Shown piece by piece: positions 1 through 5,041 of a stretch of DNA of 5,142 bases (position 1 is the first letter of the stretch; each line of letters starts with the position of its first letter). Below the pieces are notes generated by a model. That model was given only the letters and a program-made list of their open reading frames with translations, was not told where the DNA came from and made no database searches. This DNA comes from DASSBG01 sp035703755 (GTDB lineage: Bacteria; Pseudomonadota; Gammaproteobacteria; Xanthomonadales; Rhodanobacteraceae). A program made the position numbers and the translations under genes. The stretch lies in the NCBI GenBank assembly GCA_035703755.1, contig DASSXP010000307.1, positions 1 through 5,142 on the forward strand, in the 5' to 3' direction.

Positions 1-567
1 CAAATGCTCCACATCGACCAGCGGGCCGAAGGTCTTGCGGTTGCCGCCGATGCCGCCAATGCTGGTGCCAAGGCCGTTGACACCGTGGTAGGCCTTCATG
101 CGGCCGATCAGGGCCAGCTTCTGCGGCTGACCCTTGGCGCGCCAGTAGGCGCGGGCCATCTTCAGCGCGGTGTCGGCCGAACCGGAGCCCGAGGTGGTGA
201 AGAACACATGGTTCAAGTCCCCCGGTGTCACCGCGGCCACCTTCTGCGCCAGCTCGAAGGCCAGTGGATGGCTGAACTGGAACGAGGGCGCGAAATCGAG
301 TTCTTTCGCCGTGCGCGCGATGGCCTCGGCGATCTCCTTGCGGCCGTGGCCGAAGCTGGAGCACCACAACCCCGACAGGCTGTCGTAAATCCGCCGTCCG
401 TCGGCCGCGGTGTAATACGCGCCGGCGGCACCGGTGATCAGGCGCGGGTTGTGCTGGAAATCGCGGTTGCCGGTGAACGGCATCCAGAACGCCGCCAGGG
501 CCTGCGGCGACAAGCCGGCGGTGGGATCGGCGGCGGGCGATTGCATCTGTTCGACGGGTGTGGCCAT
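1..567 (-). CDS. bauA: Omega-amino acid:pyruvate aminotransferase (beta-alanine:pyruvate transaminase), N-terminal 189 residues, cut by window edge
   Basis: This is a PLP-dependent class III aminotransferase. Family members move the amino group of beta-alanine or another omega-amino acid to pyruvate, giving malonate semialdehyde and L-alanine in the cytoplasm. The frame is open from the ATG at 567 to the window edge. Visible landmarks are FWMPFTGNRDFQ (residues 27-38), YDSLSGLW (61-68), GHGRKEI (73-79), LNHVFFTTSGSGSADT (118-133) with KMARAYWRAKGQ (136-147), and GVNGLGTSIGGIGGNRK (162-178). From memory these align closely with Pseudomonas BauA. The catalytic lysine lies beyond the edge. A GGAG ribosome site stands 7 nt before the ATG. 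The divergent LysR gene next door repeats the bauA-bauR arrangement of P. aeruginosa, which supports the name. One oddity is SGSG where most relatives have SGSE in the cofactor-phosphate loop. A related omega-transaminase with another preferred donor remains possible. Confidence 0.9.
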   Translation of the reverse strand, partial: MATPVEQMQSPAADPTAGLSPQALAAFWMPFTGNRDFQHNPRLITGAAGAYYTAADGRRIYDSLSGLWCSSFGHGRKEIAEAIARTAKELDFAPSFQFSHPLAFELAQKVAAVTPGDLNHVFFTTSGSGSADTALKMARAYWRAKGQPQKLALIGRMKAYHGVNGLGTSIGGIGGNRKTFGPLVDVEHL

Positions 568-611
568 GAGCAGGCTCCGAAACGTCCAACGAAACGGATT
601 TTCAGCTTACA

Positions 612-624
612 CTGGCAATTCAGT
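612..624. repeat. 13-bp intergenic repeat, copy 1
   Basis: CTGGCAATTCAGT occurs here and again, identically and in the same orientation, at 4068-4080. In this copy the base before it is A, which completes a perfect ACTG-N6-CAGT dyad at 611-624. It lies about 40 bp from both the bauA and bauR starts, a position suited to an operator or activator site. Confidence 0.45.
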
Positions 625-626
625 TT

Positions 627-644
627 GATAAATGCCGCGTTATC
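627..644. promoter_or_regulatory. GATAA-N8-TTATC inverted repeat, possible regulator-binding site
   Basis: Perfect 5-bp arms GATAA (627-631) and TTATC (640-644) flank an 8-bp GC-rich centre. The site lies 20 bp before the bauR start and about 60 bp before the bauA start, within reach of both promoters. The spacing is even-numbered (T-N12-A), one base off the usual LysR pattern. Binding is inferred only. Confidence 0.3.
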
Positions 645-652
645 CACGTTGA

Positions 653-670
653 GTTTCATTGCAATGGAAC
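653..670. promoter_or_regulatory. 18-bp near-perfect palindrome across the bauR start codon
   Basis: The sequence GTTTCATTGCAATGGAAC is symmetrical about 661/662 except for one mismatched pair (656/667). Its inner ten bases, CATTGCAATG, are perfectly palindromic and include the ATG at 664-666. It also occupies the space where a Shine-Dalgarno sequence would normally be, and none is visible there. A protein bound here could block transcription elongation of bauR. As RNA it could instead hide the start codon. Both roles are inference. Confidence 0.4.
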
Positions 671-1614
671 AATCCACCAAACTCGTTCGCGCCCTCGACG
701 ATTCCGACCTCAAGCTGTTGCGGCTATTCCAGAGCGTGGTGCGCTGCGGCGGCCTGACCGCGGCCGAGTCCGAGCTCAACATCGGCCGCTCGACCATCAG
801 CCGTCATCTGAAAGCACTGGAGGAACGCCTCGGCGCCAGCCTGTGCCATCGCGGCCGCTCCGGTTTTGCCCTGACCGACGAAGGCGCCCGCGTGTTCGAC
901 GCCGCCGAACGGCTGCTGAGCGCGGTCAGCCAGTTCCACACCGAGGTGGAGGAAATCAACGACCGTCTGCGCGGGCGCCTGCGACTGGCGCTGTTCGACA
1001 AGACCGCCAGCAACCCGGCCTCGCGCATCGCCGCGGCGATCGGCGACTTCGCCCGCCGTGCGCCGGCGGTGGAACTGGAGCTGCACGTCGCGCCCACCCA
1101 TCAGATCGAGGCCGGGGTGATCGACGGTGGCTGGCAGCTCGGCATCATCCCCACCTACCGGCCCTCGCCGGCGCTGGACTACCTGCCGCTGTTCGATGAG
1201 CAGATGTACCTTTACTGCGGTCGCGGACATCCGTTGTTCGCGCGCCCGGACCCGGCTGGCGAGGAACGTGCGATCTGGGCGCAGCGCTATGCCGGCCTCG
1301 GCTTTCACTCACCCAACATGGATACCGGCAACCGCTACGAATTTACCCGCTCGGCGGAAGCGTCCGATCAGGAGGCCATCGCCACGCTGGTGCTGTCGGG
1401 GCAGTTCATCGGCTTTCTGCCCGACCATTACGCCGCCGCCTTCGCGGCCACGGGTCAAGTGCGCGCGCTGTATCCACAGCGCTTCCACTACAACTGCCAG
1501 TTCGCCGCCATCTACCGGCGCTCACCGCCACCCTCACGGCTGCTGGAAATCTTTCTCGATTGCCTGCGGCGCGCGCACCAGCCGGCCACGCGTGCTCAAT
1601 CGTCCAGCGCGTAA
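664..1614 (+). CDS. bauR: LysR-family transcriptional regulator, BauR-like
   Basis: This 316-residue protein has the normal LysR length. Residues 14-75 form the winged helix-turn-helix domain, with the HTH at LTAAESELNIGRSTISRHLK (31-50) followed by ALEERLG and the wing sequence FALTDEGARVF (69-79). Residues 80-105 are the linker helix. The rest is a periplasmic-binding-protein-like effector domain with typical GFLPDHYA (250-257). The reading frame stays open far upstream, but that part is antisense to the aminotransferase. ATG 664 is chosen because the HTH begins at the usual distance from it. There is no clear ribosome site; GAG at 651-653 is poorly spaced. In P. aeruginosa BauR next to bauA activates the beta-alanine genes, and the same role is inferred here from position. 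The final 19 bp overlap the convergent SIMPL gene. Being a LysR regulator is near certain; the BauR identity is fairly likely. Confidence 0.88.
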   Translation: MEQSTKLVRALDDSDLKLLRLFQSVVRCGGLTAAESELNIGRSTISRHLKALEERLGASLCHRGRSGFALTDEGARVFDAAERLLSAVSQFHTEVEEINDRLRGRLRLALFDKTASNPASRIAAAIGDFARRAPAVELELHVAPTHQIEAGVIDGGWQLGIIPTYRPSPALDYLPLFDEQMYLYCGRGHPLFARPDPAGEERAIWAQRYAGLGFHSPNMDTGNRYEFTRSAEASDQEAIATLVLSGQFIGFLPDHYAAAFAATGQVRALYPQRFHYNCQFAAIYRRSPPPSRLLEIFLDCLRRAHQPATRAQSSSA

Positions 1615-2309
1615 TCGATGGTCGAGACCACGCGCACGGTCTTGTCGATCTGGCGCTCTTCCTGCAGCATCGGCGCCTTGTCGCGGGCGAGAATCTGGAA
1701 CACGCCCTGGTTGGCGCTCAAGATGCCGCCCAGCTTGGCACCGGAATCGGCCACGAACTGCGCCGCCGCCTCGCGCGCGTTGGCGGTGGCCTCGGTGATC
1801 ATTTTCGGCTTCAACTCGTTCAAGCCGTTGAACAGATAGGTCGGCGTGTTGTTGCCGTTTTGCGAATCCAGCACCACGCCGGCATCGACCAGTTCACCGG
1901 TCGCCTGCGCGGCCTTGTACACGGTGTCGACATCACTGGTGCGCACCATCAGGGTGCGCGAGACGATGTAGCGGTTGGGATAATTGGCATCGCCCCAGGA
2001 TTGCGCCGCGCGGTCGGTGACTTCGAGGTCGCGGAAGGCGATCTGCTTGGCATCGATGGCATGGCGGGCGAGGAAGCCTTGCACCAGGGCGTCGTCGCGC
2101 TGGATCGCTGCCTGCACCGCCTTGAGGTCGTTGCCGGCTTCGACGAAGCGCAGCGGCCACAAGGCGAGGTCGGCCTTGACGTCGCGTTCGGCCAGGCCCT
2201 TGACCTGCACATGCCGCGGGTTGTGGCCGCGTTCGAAACCCTGACCAACAAACCAGCCGGCGGCAATCAGGCCGACCGCCAGCAGCAATGCCGCGACGAT
2301 GTTTTTCAT
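1596..2309 (-). CDS. SIMPL (DUF541) domain protein, membrane-anchored, periplasmic
   Basis: This 237-residue protein has a hydrophobic N-terminal segment (about residues 4-22, AALLLAVGLIAAGWFVG) with no obvious signal-peptidase site, so it is probably a signal anchor exposing the rest to the periplasm. The SIMPL domain spans about residues 33-233. It shows VQVKGLAERDVKADLA (35-50), VSRTLMVRT (116-124), the NGLNELKPKMITEATANARE segment (161-180), and a C-terminal strand near VRVVSTIDYAL. The family includes E. coli YggE, linked to oxidative stress, and bacterial oligomers of unclear biochemical function. ATG 2309 is preferred over upstream starts because GAGG lies 5 nt before it and the membrane segment follows directly. 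The gene lies 44 bp after the permease gene on the same strand, so it may be the third gene of that operon or use its own promoter. Its end overlaps bauR by 19 bp. The family call is firm; the function is unknown. Confidence 0.85.
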   Translation of the reverse strand: MKNIVAALLLAVGLIAAGWFVGQGFERGHNPRHVQVKGLAERDVKADLALWPLRFVEAGNDLKAVQAAIQRDDALVQGFLARHAIDAKQIAFRDLEVTDRAAQSWGDANYPNRYIVSRTLMVRTSDVDTVYKAAQATGELVDAGVVLDSQNGNNTPTYLFNGLNELKPKMITEATANAREAAAQFVADSGAKLGGILSANQGVFQILARDKAPMLQEERQIDKTVRVVSTIDYALDD

Positions 2310-2313
2310 GCTT

Positions 2314-2318
2314 CCCTC
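2314..2318 (-). promoter_or_regulatory. Ribosome binding site deciding the SIMPL gene start
   Basis: Read on the minus strand this is GAGGG, ending a few bases before the ATG at 2309. The in-frame ATG at 2357-2355 and the first start at 2390 would lie inside the permease gene or at its stop and have no comparable site. Confidence 0.6.
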
Positions 2319-2353
2319 GGATCGAGACGGTTGGAGACGAGCATAACGGGATT

Positions 2354-3133
2354 TCATGAACGCAGGCCGACGCCGCGCTTGAGCAGCCACAGCGAGAACA
2401 GCCCGAGGCCGGCGACGAAACCCAGCATCACCAGAAAGGCCACGCCGACATGGACGTCACTGATGCCGAGCACGCCGTAGCGGAAGGCGTTGACCATGTA
2501 CAAAATCGGGTTGGCCCGCGAAATGGCCTGCCACGGCTCGCCCAGCATGTGGATCGAGTAGAACACGCCGCCGAGGTAGGTCAACGGCGTCAGGATGAAG
2601 GTCGGCACCAGCGCGATGTCGTCGAACTTTCTGGCAAACACGGCGTTGATGAAGCCGGCCAGCGCAAAGATGATCGATCCCAGCAGCACCGCGCCGAAGG
2701 CCACCAACGGGTGCTGCACCTGCAAGCGGGTGAAGAACAAGGCGATCAGCAACACGATCAGGCCCACCGCGAGGCCGCGCACCACCGCGCCGGCCACGTA
2801 GCCCGAGAGAATCACCCAGTTCGGCATCGGCGACACCAGCATTTCCTCCACCGCGCGGCTGAACTTGGCGCCGAAGAAGGAGCTGGAAATGTTGCCGTAG
2901 CTGTTGGTGATGACGCTCATCATGGCGAGGCCGGGCACGATGTACTGCATGTAGCTGAAGCCGCCGTCCATCTGGCCGATACGGCTGCCAATCAGCTTGC
3001 CGAAGATGATGAAGTACAAGGTCATGGTGATGGCCGGCGGGATCAGGGTCTGGGTCCAGATGCGCACGATCCGCGCCACCTCGCGCCGGGCGACGGTGTA
3101 CAGGGCGATGAGGTTTTCCCGTGTGCGATTCAT
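2354..3133 (-). CDS. yadH: ABC-2 type exporter permease, YadH-like
   Basis: This 259-residue inner-membrane protein has about six membrane segments (near residues 28-48, 63-83, 107-135, 143-167, 172-192 and 230-252). It is expected to form the channel of an ABC exporter with the ATPase encoded just upstream. From memory, several stretches match E. coli YadH almost word for word: PPAITMTLYFIIFG (32-45), FSYMQYIVPGL (59-69), MMSVITN (71-77), FDDIALVPTFILTPLTYLGG (170-189), and the terminal RGVGLRS. The start is ATG 3133, with a strong AAGGAGG site 4 nt before it. The longer frame upstream only reads the ATPase gene out of frame. The ATG overlaps the ATPase stop as ATGA, which points to translational coupling. 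The substrate is not known for YadGH and nothing in the sequence reveals it. The DrrB/NodJ group is the wider relation. Confidence 0.92.
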   Translation of the reverse strand: MNRTRENLIALYTVARREVARIVRIWTQTLIPPAITMTLYFIIFGKLIGSRIGQMDGGFSYMQYIVPGLAMMSVITNSYGNISSSFFGAKFSRAVEEMLVSPMPNWVILSGYVAGAVVRGLAVGLIVLLIALFFTRLQVQHPLVAFGAVLLGSIIFALAGFINAVFARKFDDIALVPTFILTPLTYLGGVFYSIHMLGEPWQAISRANPILYMVNAFRYGVLGISDVHVGVAFLVMLGFVAGLGLFSLWLLKRGVGLRS

Positions 3134-4062
3134 GCCGCCTCCTTGCCGTTCTCGACCAGCCGCACGAACAGTTCTTCCAGCCGGTTGGATTTGTTGCGCA
3201 TCGAGCTGACTTCGATGCCGGCGGCCGTGAGCGCGGCAAACAGCGCATTCAACTGACACCCTCGTGGCACTTCCGCCTCCAGCGTGTGCGCGTCGGTGGC
3301 CCGCAGCGCGATGTCCTCAAGCCGCGGCAATTCGGTCGGCAGCGGCCCGGTATCCAGCACCACCGTCTCGACATCGAGCTTGGCCAGCAGCGCGCGCATC
3401 GAGCTGTTCTCGACGATGCGTCCGTGGTCGATGATGGCGATGTTGCGGCACAACTGCTCGGCTTCCTCAAGATAATGCGTGGTCAGGATCACCGTGGTAC
3501 CGGCGCGGTTGATGGCGCCGATGAATTGCCACATCGAGCGGCGAATCTCGATATCGACCCCGGCGGTGGGCTCATCGAGAATCAGCAATTTCGGCTCGTT
3601 CATCATCGCCCGCGCGATCATCAAGCGCCGTTTCATGCCGCCCGACAACATGCGGGCGGAGTGCGTCGCCTTGTCCCACAGGCGCAGCTCCTTGAGGTAT
3701 TTTTCCGCCCGCTGCAAGGCGATCCGTCGCGGAATGCCGTAGAAGCCGGCTTCGTTGACGCAGATGTCGAGCGGCGTTTCGAACTGGTTGAAGTTGAGCT
3801 CCTGCGGCACCAGGCCGATCAGGCGCATCGCCTCACTGCGGTTTTCATGGATCGAGACGCCGAACACCCGGGCGTCACCGGCGCTGGCGTTGACCAGCGA
3901 ACTGACGATGCCGATCAAGGTGGATTTGCCCGCACCGTTCGGGCCCAGCAAGGCGAAAAAGTCGCCCGGCGCCACCGTCATCGAGACGCCTTTCAACGCC
4001 TCCACGCCGTTGTCGTAGGTTTTGCGCAAGGCGCGGATTTCCAGGGCGGGCAGGTCGGACAT
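3130..4062 (-). CDS. yadG: ABC exporter ATP-binding subunit, YadG-like
   Basis: This 310-residue ATPase is expected to power the ABC-2 permease encoded directly downstream. All nucleotide-binding elements are intact: Walker A GPNGAGKST (40-48), Q-loop at Q87 (VPQELN), signature LSGGMKRR (139-146), Walker B LLILDEP (159-165) with catalytic E164, D-loop AGVD (167-170) and H-loop H196 (LTTHYLEEAEQL). Residues 205-310 form the C-terminal extension usual in the DrrA/YadG group. ATG 4062 gives MSDLPALEIRAL and the normal family length. A TTG four codons upstream is possible but not better supported. No good ribosome site is visible; a 13-bp intergenic repeat occupies that position. The gene shares a divergent promoter region with the oxidoreductase and overlaps the permease start by 4 bp. 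The transported substrate is unknown. Confidence 0.93.
   Translation of the reverse strand: MSDLPALEIRALRKTYDNGVEALKGVSMTVAPGDFFALLGPNGAGKSTLIGIVSSLVNASAGDARVFGVSIHENRSEAMRLIGLVPQELNFNQFETPLDICVNEAGFYGIPRRIALQRAEKYLKELRLWDKATHSARMLSGGMKRRLMIARAMMNEPKLLILDEPTAGVDIEIRRSMWQFIGAINRAGTTVILTTHYLEEAEQLCRNIAIIDHGRIVENSSMRALLAKLDVETVVLDTGPLPTELPRLEDIALRATDAHTLEAEVPRGCQLNALFAALTAAGIEVSSMRNKSNRLEELFVRLVENGKEAA
3138..3144 (-). promoter_or_regulatory. Strong Shine-Dalgarno site of the permease gene, inside the ATPase gene
   Basis: On the minus strand this reads AAGGAGG, 4 nt before the permease ATG at 3133. It lies within the last codons of the ATPase gene. Together with the ATGA stop/start overlap, it shows how the two subunits are probably made in balanced amounts. 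Confidence 0.75.
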
Positions 4063-4067
4063 GGCGG

Positions 4068-4080
4068 CTGGCAATTCAGT
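4068..4080. repeat. 13-bp intergenic repeat, copy 2
   Basis: This is identical to CTGGCAATTCAGT at 612-624. Here it lies 6-18 nt before the yadG-like start codon, covering the expected ribosome-binding position, and about 20 bp on the leftward side of the shared -10 element. The CTG-N6-CAG core dyad is kept; the outer A of copy 1 is G here. Confidence 0.45.
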
Positions 4081-4099
4081 GCTGACGAACGAAGCGGGG

Positions 4100-4106
4100 T
4101 ATCATA
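4100..4106. promoter_or_regulatory. Candidate bidirectional -10 element (TATCATA)
   Basis: Read rightward, TATCAT (4100-4105) matches the sigma70 -10 consensus at five of six bases. Read leftward, TATGAT (4106-4101) also matches five of six. Transcription in the two directions would begin near 4112 and 4094, giving leaders of about 33 nt to each start codon. -35 matches are poor on both sides, so an activator may be needed, or the real promoters may be elsewhere. Confidence 0.4.
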
Positions 4107-4145
4107 ACGGGCTTTGCCATTCCGCTTGGATGGATCGGGATACTG

Positions 4146-4895
4146 ATGGCCGACCACTTCACCCTGCGCCTGGCGGACAGCTTCATGCTGGCGCCAACCG
4201 TACGCCATTTTGCTTTCGAGCGCGCTGACGGCGCTGCTTTCGCCTTCACGCCGGGCCAGTTCCTGCAGGTGCACTTCCACTACGCTGACGGCAAACCGAC
4301 CAAGCGCAGCTATTCGGTGGCAACGCTGGGTGACGCTGCGGGCAGCCCGGTAACGCGGCTGGAGATTGCGGTCAGCTACGTCGACGGCGGCGCGGCAACC
4401 GCCTTGTTCCAGCAGTTGCAGCACGGCGGCGAAATCGAGGCCAGCGGACCCTACGGCCGTTTCTGTCTGCAAGAGGCAGACCAGAACGCGCGCTATCTGT
4501 TGCTCGCCACCGGCACCGGCGTGACGCCGTACCGCGCCATGTTGCCGCGGCTGGAACGCCTGCTGGCCGAACGCGACTGTCGCGTGGTGCTGCTGTACGG
4601 CGCCCGCAATGAGGGCGAGTTGCTGTACGGCGAAGAGTTCGAGGCGTTCGCCCGCGCCAACCCCGGCTTCGCGTTCCACCCCTGCCTGAGCCGTGGCGCC
4701 CGCCCCGACCCGCGCCCCAACGATCGCCTGGGCTATGTGCAGAACGTGATGGGCGAGTTCGCGCCCAACGGCGACACTGACATCGCCTACCTGTGCGGCA
4801 ACCCCGACATGGTCGACGCCAGCTTTGCCGCGCTGAAAGACGCCGGCCTCGCCATCCCGCGCATCCGCCGCGAGAAATACATTTCCTCGCGCTGA
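4146..4895 (+). CDS. FAD/NAD(P)H oxidoreductase of the ferredoxin-NADP reductase family
   Basis: This 249-residue cytoplasmic flavoprotein is expected to pass electrons between NAD(P)H and a ferredoxin, flavin or other one-electron partner. Residues 1-108 form the FAD-binding barrel with PGQF (36-39), the FAD motif RSYS (54-57) and GG..TALFQQL (81-91) plus GPYGRF (101-106). Residues 115-249 form the nucleotide-binding domain with LLLATGTGVTPYRAM (118-132), LLYGARNEGELLY (149-161) and YLCGNPDMVD (215-224). The C-terminus REKYISSR resembles the EKF/EKY ends of oxygenase-reductase-type members rather than the aromatic end of plant-type Fpr, which leans toward NADH but does not prove it. There is no iron-sulfur domain, so the redox partner must be a separate protein, and none is visible here. 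ATG 4146 has GGGA 5 nt upstream. The gene appears monocistronic. Confidence 0.88.
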   Translation: MADHFTLRLADSFMLAPTVRHFAFERADGAAFAFTPGQFLQVHFHYADGKPTKRSYSVATLGDAAGSPVTRLEIAVSYVDGGAATALFQQLQHGGEIEASGPYGRFCLQEADQNARYLLLATGTGVTPYRAMLPRLERLLAERDCRVVLLYGARNEGELLYGEEFEAFARANPGFAFHPCLSRGARPDPRPNDRLGYVQNVMGEFAPNGDTDIAYLCGNPDMVDASFAALKDAGLAIPRIRREKYISSR

Positions 4896-4930
4896 GACGA
4901 TGGATCGCGGCAATGGCCCCGGACCTGCCG

Positions 4931-4954
4931 CAGGAGCCTGCGTGCAGGCGATCG
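4931..4954 (+). repeat. REP-like hairpin, first arm of an inverted REP pair
   Basis: The core GCCTGC-GT-GCAGGC (4936-4949) is a perfect palindromic stem. It is preceded by CAGGA and followed by GATCG, matching the layout of Pseudomonas-type REP sequences as remembered. A further CCTGC/GCAGG pair at 4924-4934 gives overlapping alternative hairpins. It begins 36 bp after the oxidoreductase stop, a usual REP position, where it may protect or shape the mRNA 3' end. Confidence 0.6.
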
Positions 4955-4976
4955 CCATTTCGAAATATCCGCAACC

Positions 4977-5000
4977 CCATCGCGAGCACGCTCGCTACTG
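4977..5000 (-). repeat. REP-like hairpin, second arm (inverted)
   Basis: Read on the minus strand it aligns with the first arm at 18 of 24 bases. Its stem is GCGAGC-GT-GCTCGC. Four of the six differences are two paired, compensating changes in the stem (C-G to G-C and T-A to A-T). It carries the GTAG tetranucleotide typical of REP feet; the first arm has GGAG there. The 22-bp spacer between the arms contains a perfect ATTTCGAAAT palindrome (4957-4966). Confidence 0.6.
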
Positions 5001-5014
5001 AATCTGGCGATGCC

Positions 5015-5041
5015 CTGCGCCCCGGAGCGTCAGCGTTTTTT
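5015..5041 (+). terminator. Weak intrinsic terminator candidate
   Basis: CTGCGC (5015-5020) can pair with GCGTCAG (5027-5033) across a six-base loop, leaving one bulged base. The hairpin is followed by CG and six T residues (5036-5041). The stem is short and bulged. It lies about 120 bp after the oxidoreductase stop, beyond the REP pair, so it may terminate that transcript inefficiently or be chance. Confidence 0.35.

Larger units (their letters stand above)
568..663. promoter_or_regulatory. Divergent bauA/bauR promoter-operator region
   Basis: This 96-bp gap separates two divergently transcribed genes, the standard setting for LysR-type control. On the minus strand, GGAG (578-575) is the bauA ribosome site. 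The middle is distinctly AT-richer than the flanking genes. It contains an ACTG-N6-CAGT dyad (611-624) and a GATAA-N8-TTATC dyad (627-644). No -35/-10 pair is convincing on either strand. TTTATC and TAAGCT with a 17-bp spacer is the best weak match toward bauA. LysR proteins usually bind T-N11-A dyads, but neither dyad here fits that form exactly, so the assignment to BauR is inferred from position. Confidence 0.6.
4063..4145. promoter_or_regulatory. Divergent promoter region between yadG-like and oxidoreductase genes
   Basis: This 83-bp gap must hold the promoters for the exporter operon (leftward) and the oxidoreductase (rightward). It contains a symmetric -10-like TATCATA near its centre, a GGGA ribosome-like site (4137-4140) before the rightward ATG, and the second copy of the 13-bp repeat beside the leftward start. 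No good -35 box is seen for either direction. Confidence 0.55.

Noticed and set aside
568..578. GGAGCCTGC before bauA shared with the REP arm at 4933-4941
   Set aside because: Only nine bases match and there is no REP stem. It is explained by the bauA ribosome site.
4..663. Long rightward open frame upstream of and fused to the LysR gene
   Set aside because: It is antisense to the well-supported aminotransferase and gives low-complexity Gly/Arg/Ala sequence. The LysR domain begins only after ATG 664.
2310..2390. N-terminal extension of the SIMPL protein by 27 residues
   Set aside because: The extension is Arg-rich, overlaps the permease end, and would precede the signal anchor. ATG 2309 has its own ribosome site.
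2450..3256. 268-codon rightward frame over the permease
   Set aside because: His/Gln/Arg/Asp-rich antisense shadow of a recognised membrane protein.
3134..3259. N-terminal extension of the permease by 42 residues
   Set aside because: It reads the ATPase gene out of frame. The strong AAGGAGG site and E. coli YadH similarity place the start at 3133.
3121..4107. 328-codon rightward frame over the ATPase gene
   Set aside because: It is an antisense shadow in GC-rich DNA, rich in His/Arg/Gln/Asp with no domain, opposite an ATPase with every catalytic motif intact.
3993..4958. 321-codon leftward frame over the oxidoreductase
   Set aside because: It is antisense to a flavoprotein with clear FAD and nucleotide motifs and spans the divergent promoter. 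There is no recognisable domain or ribosome site.
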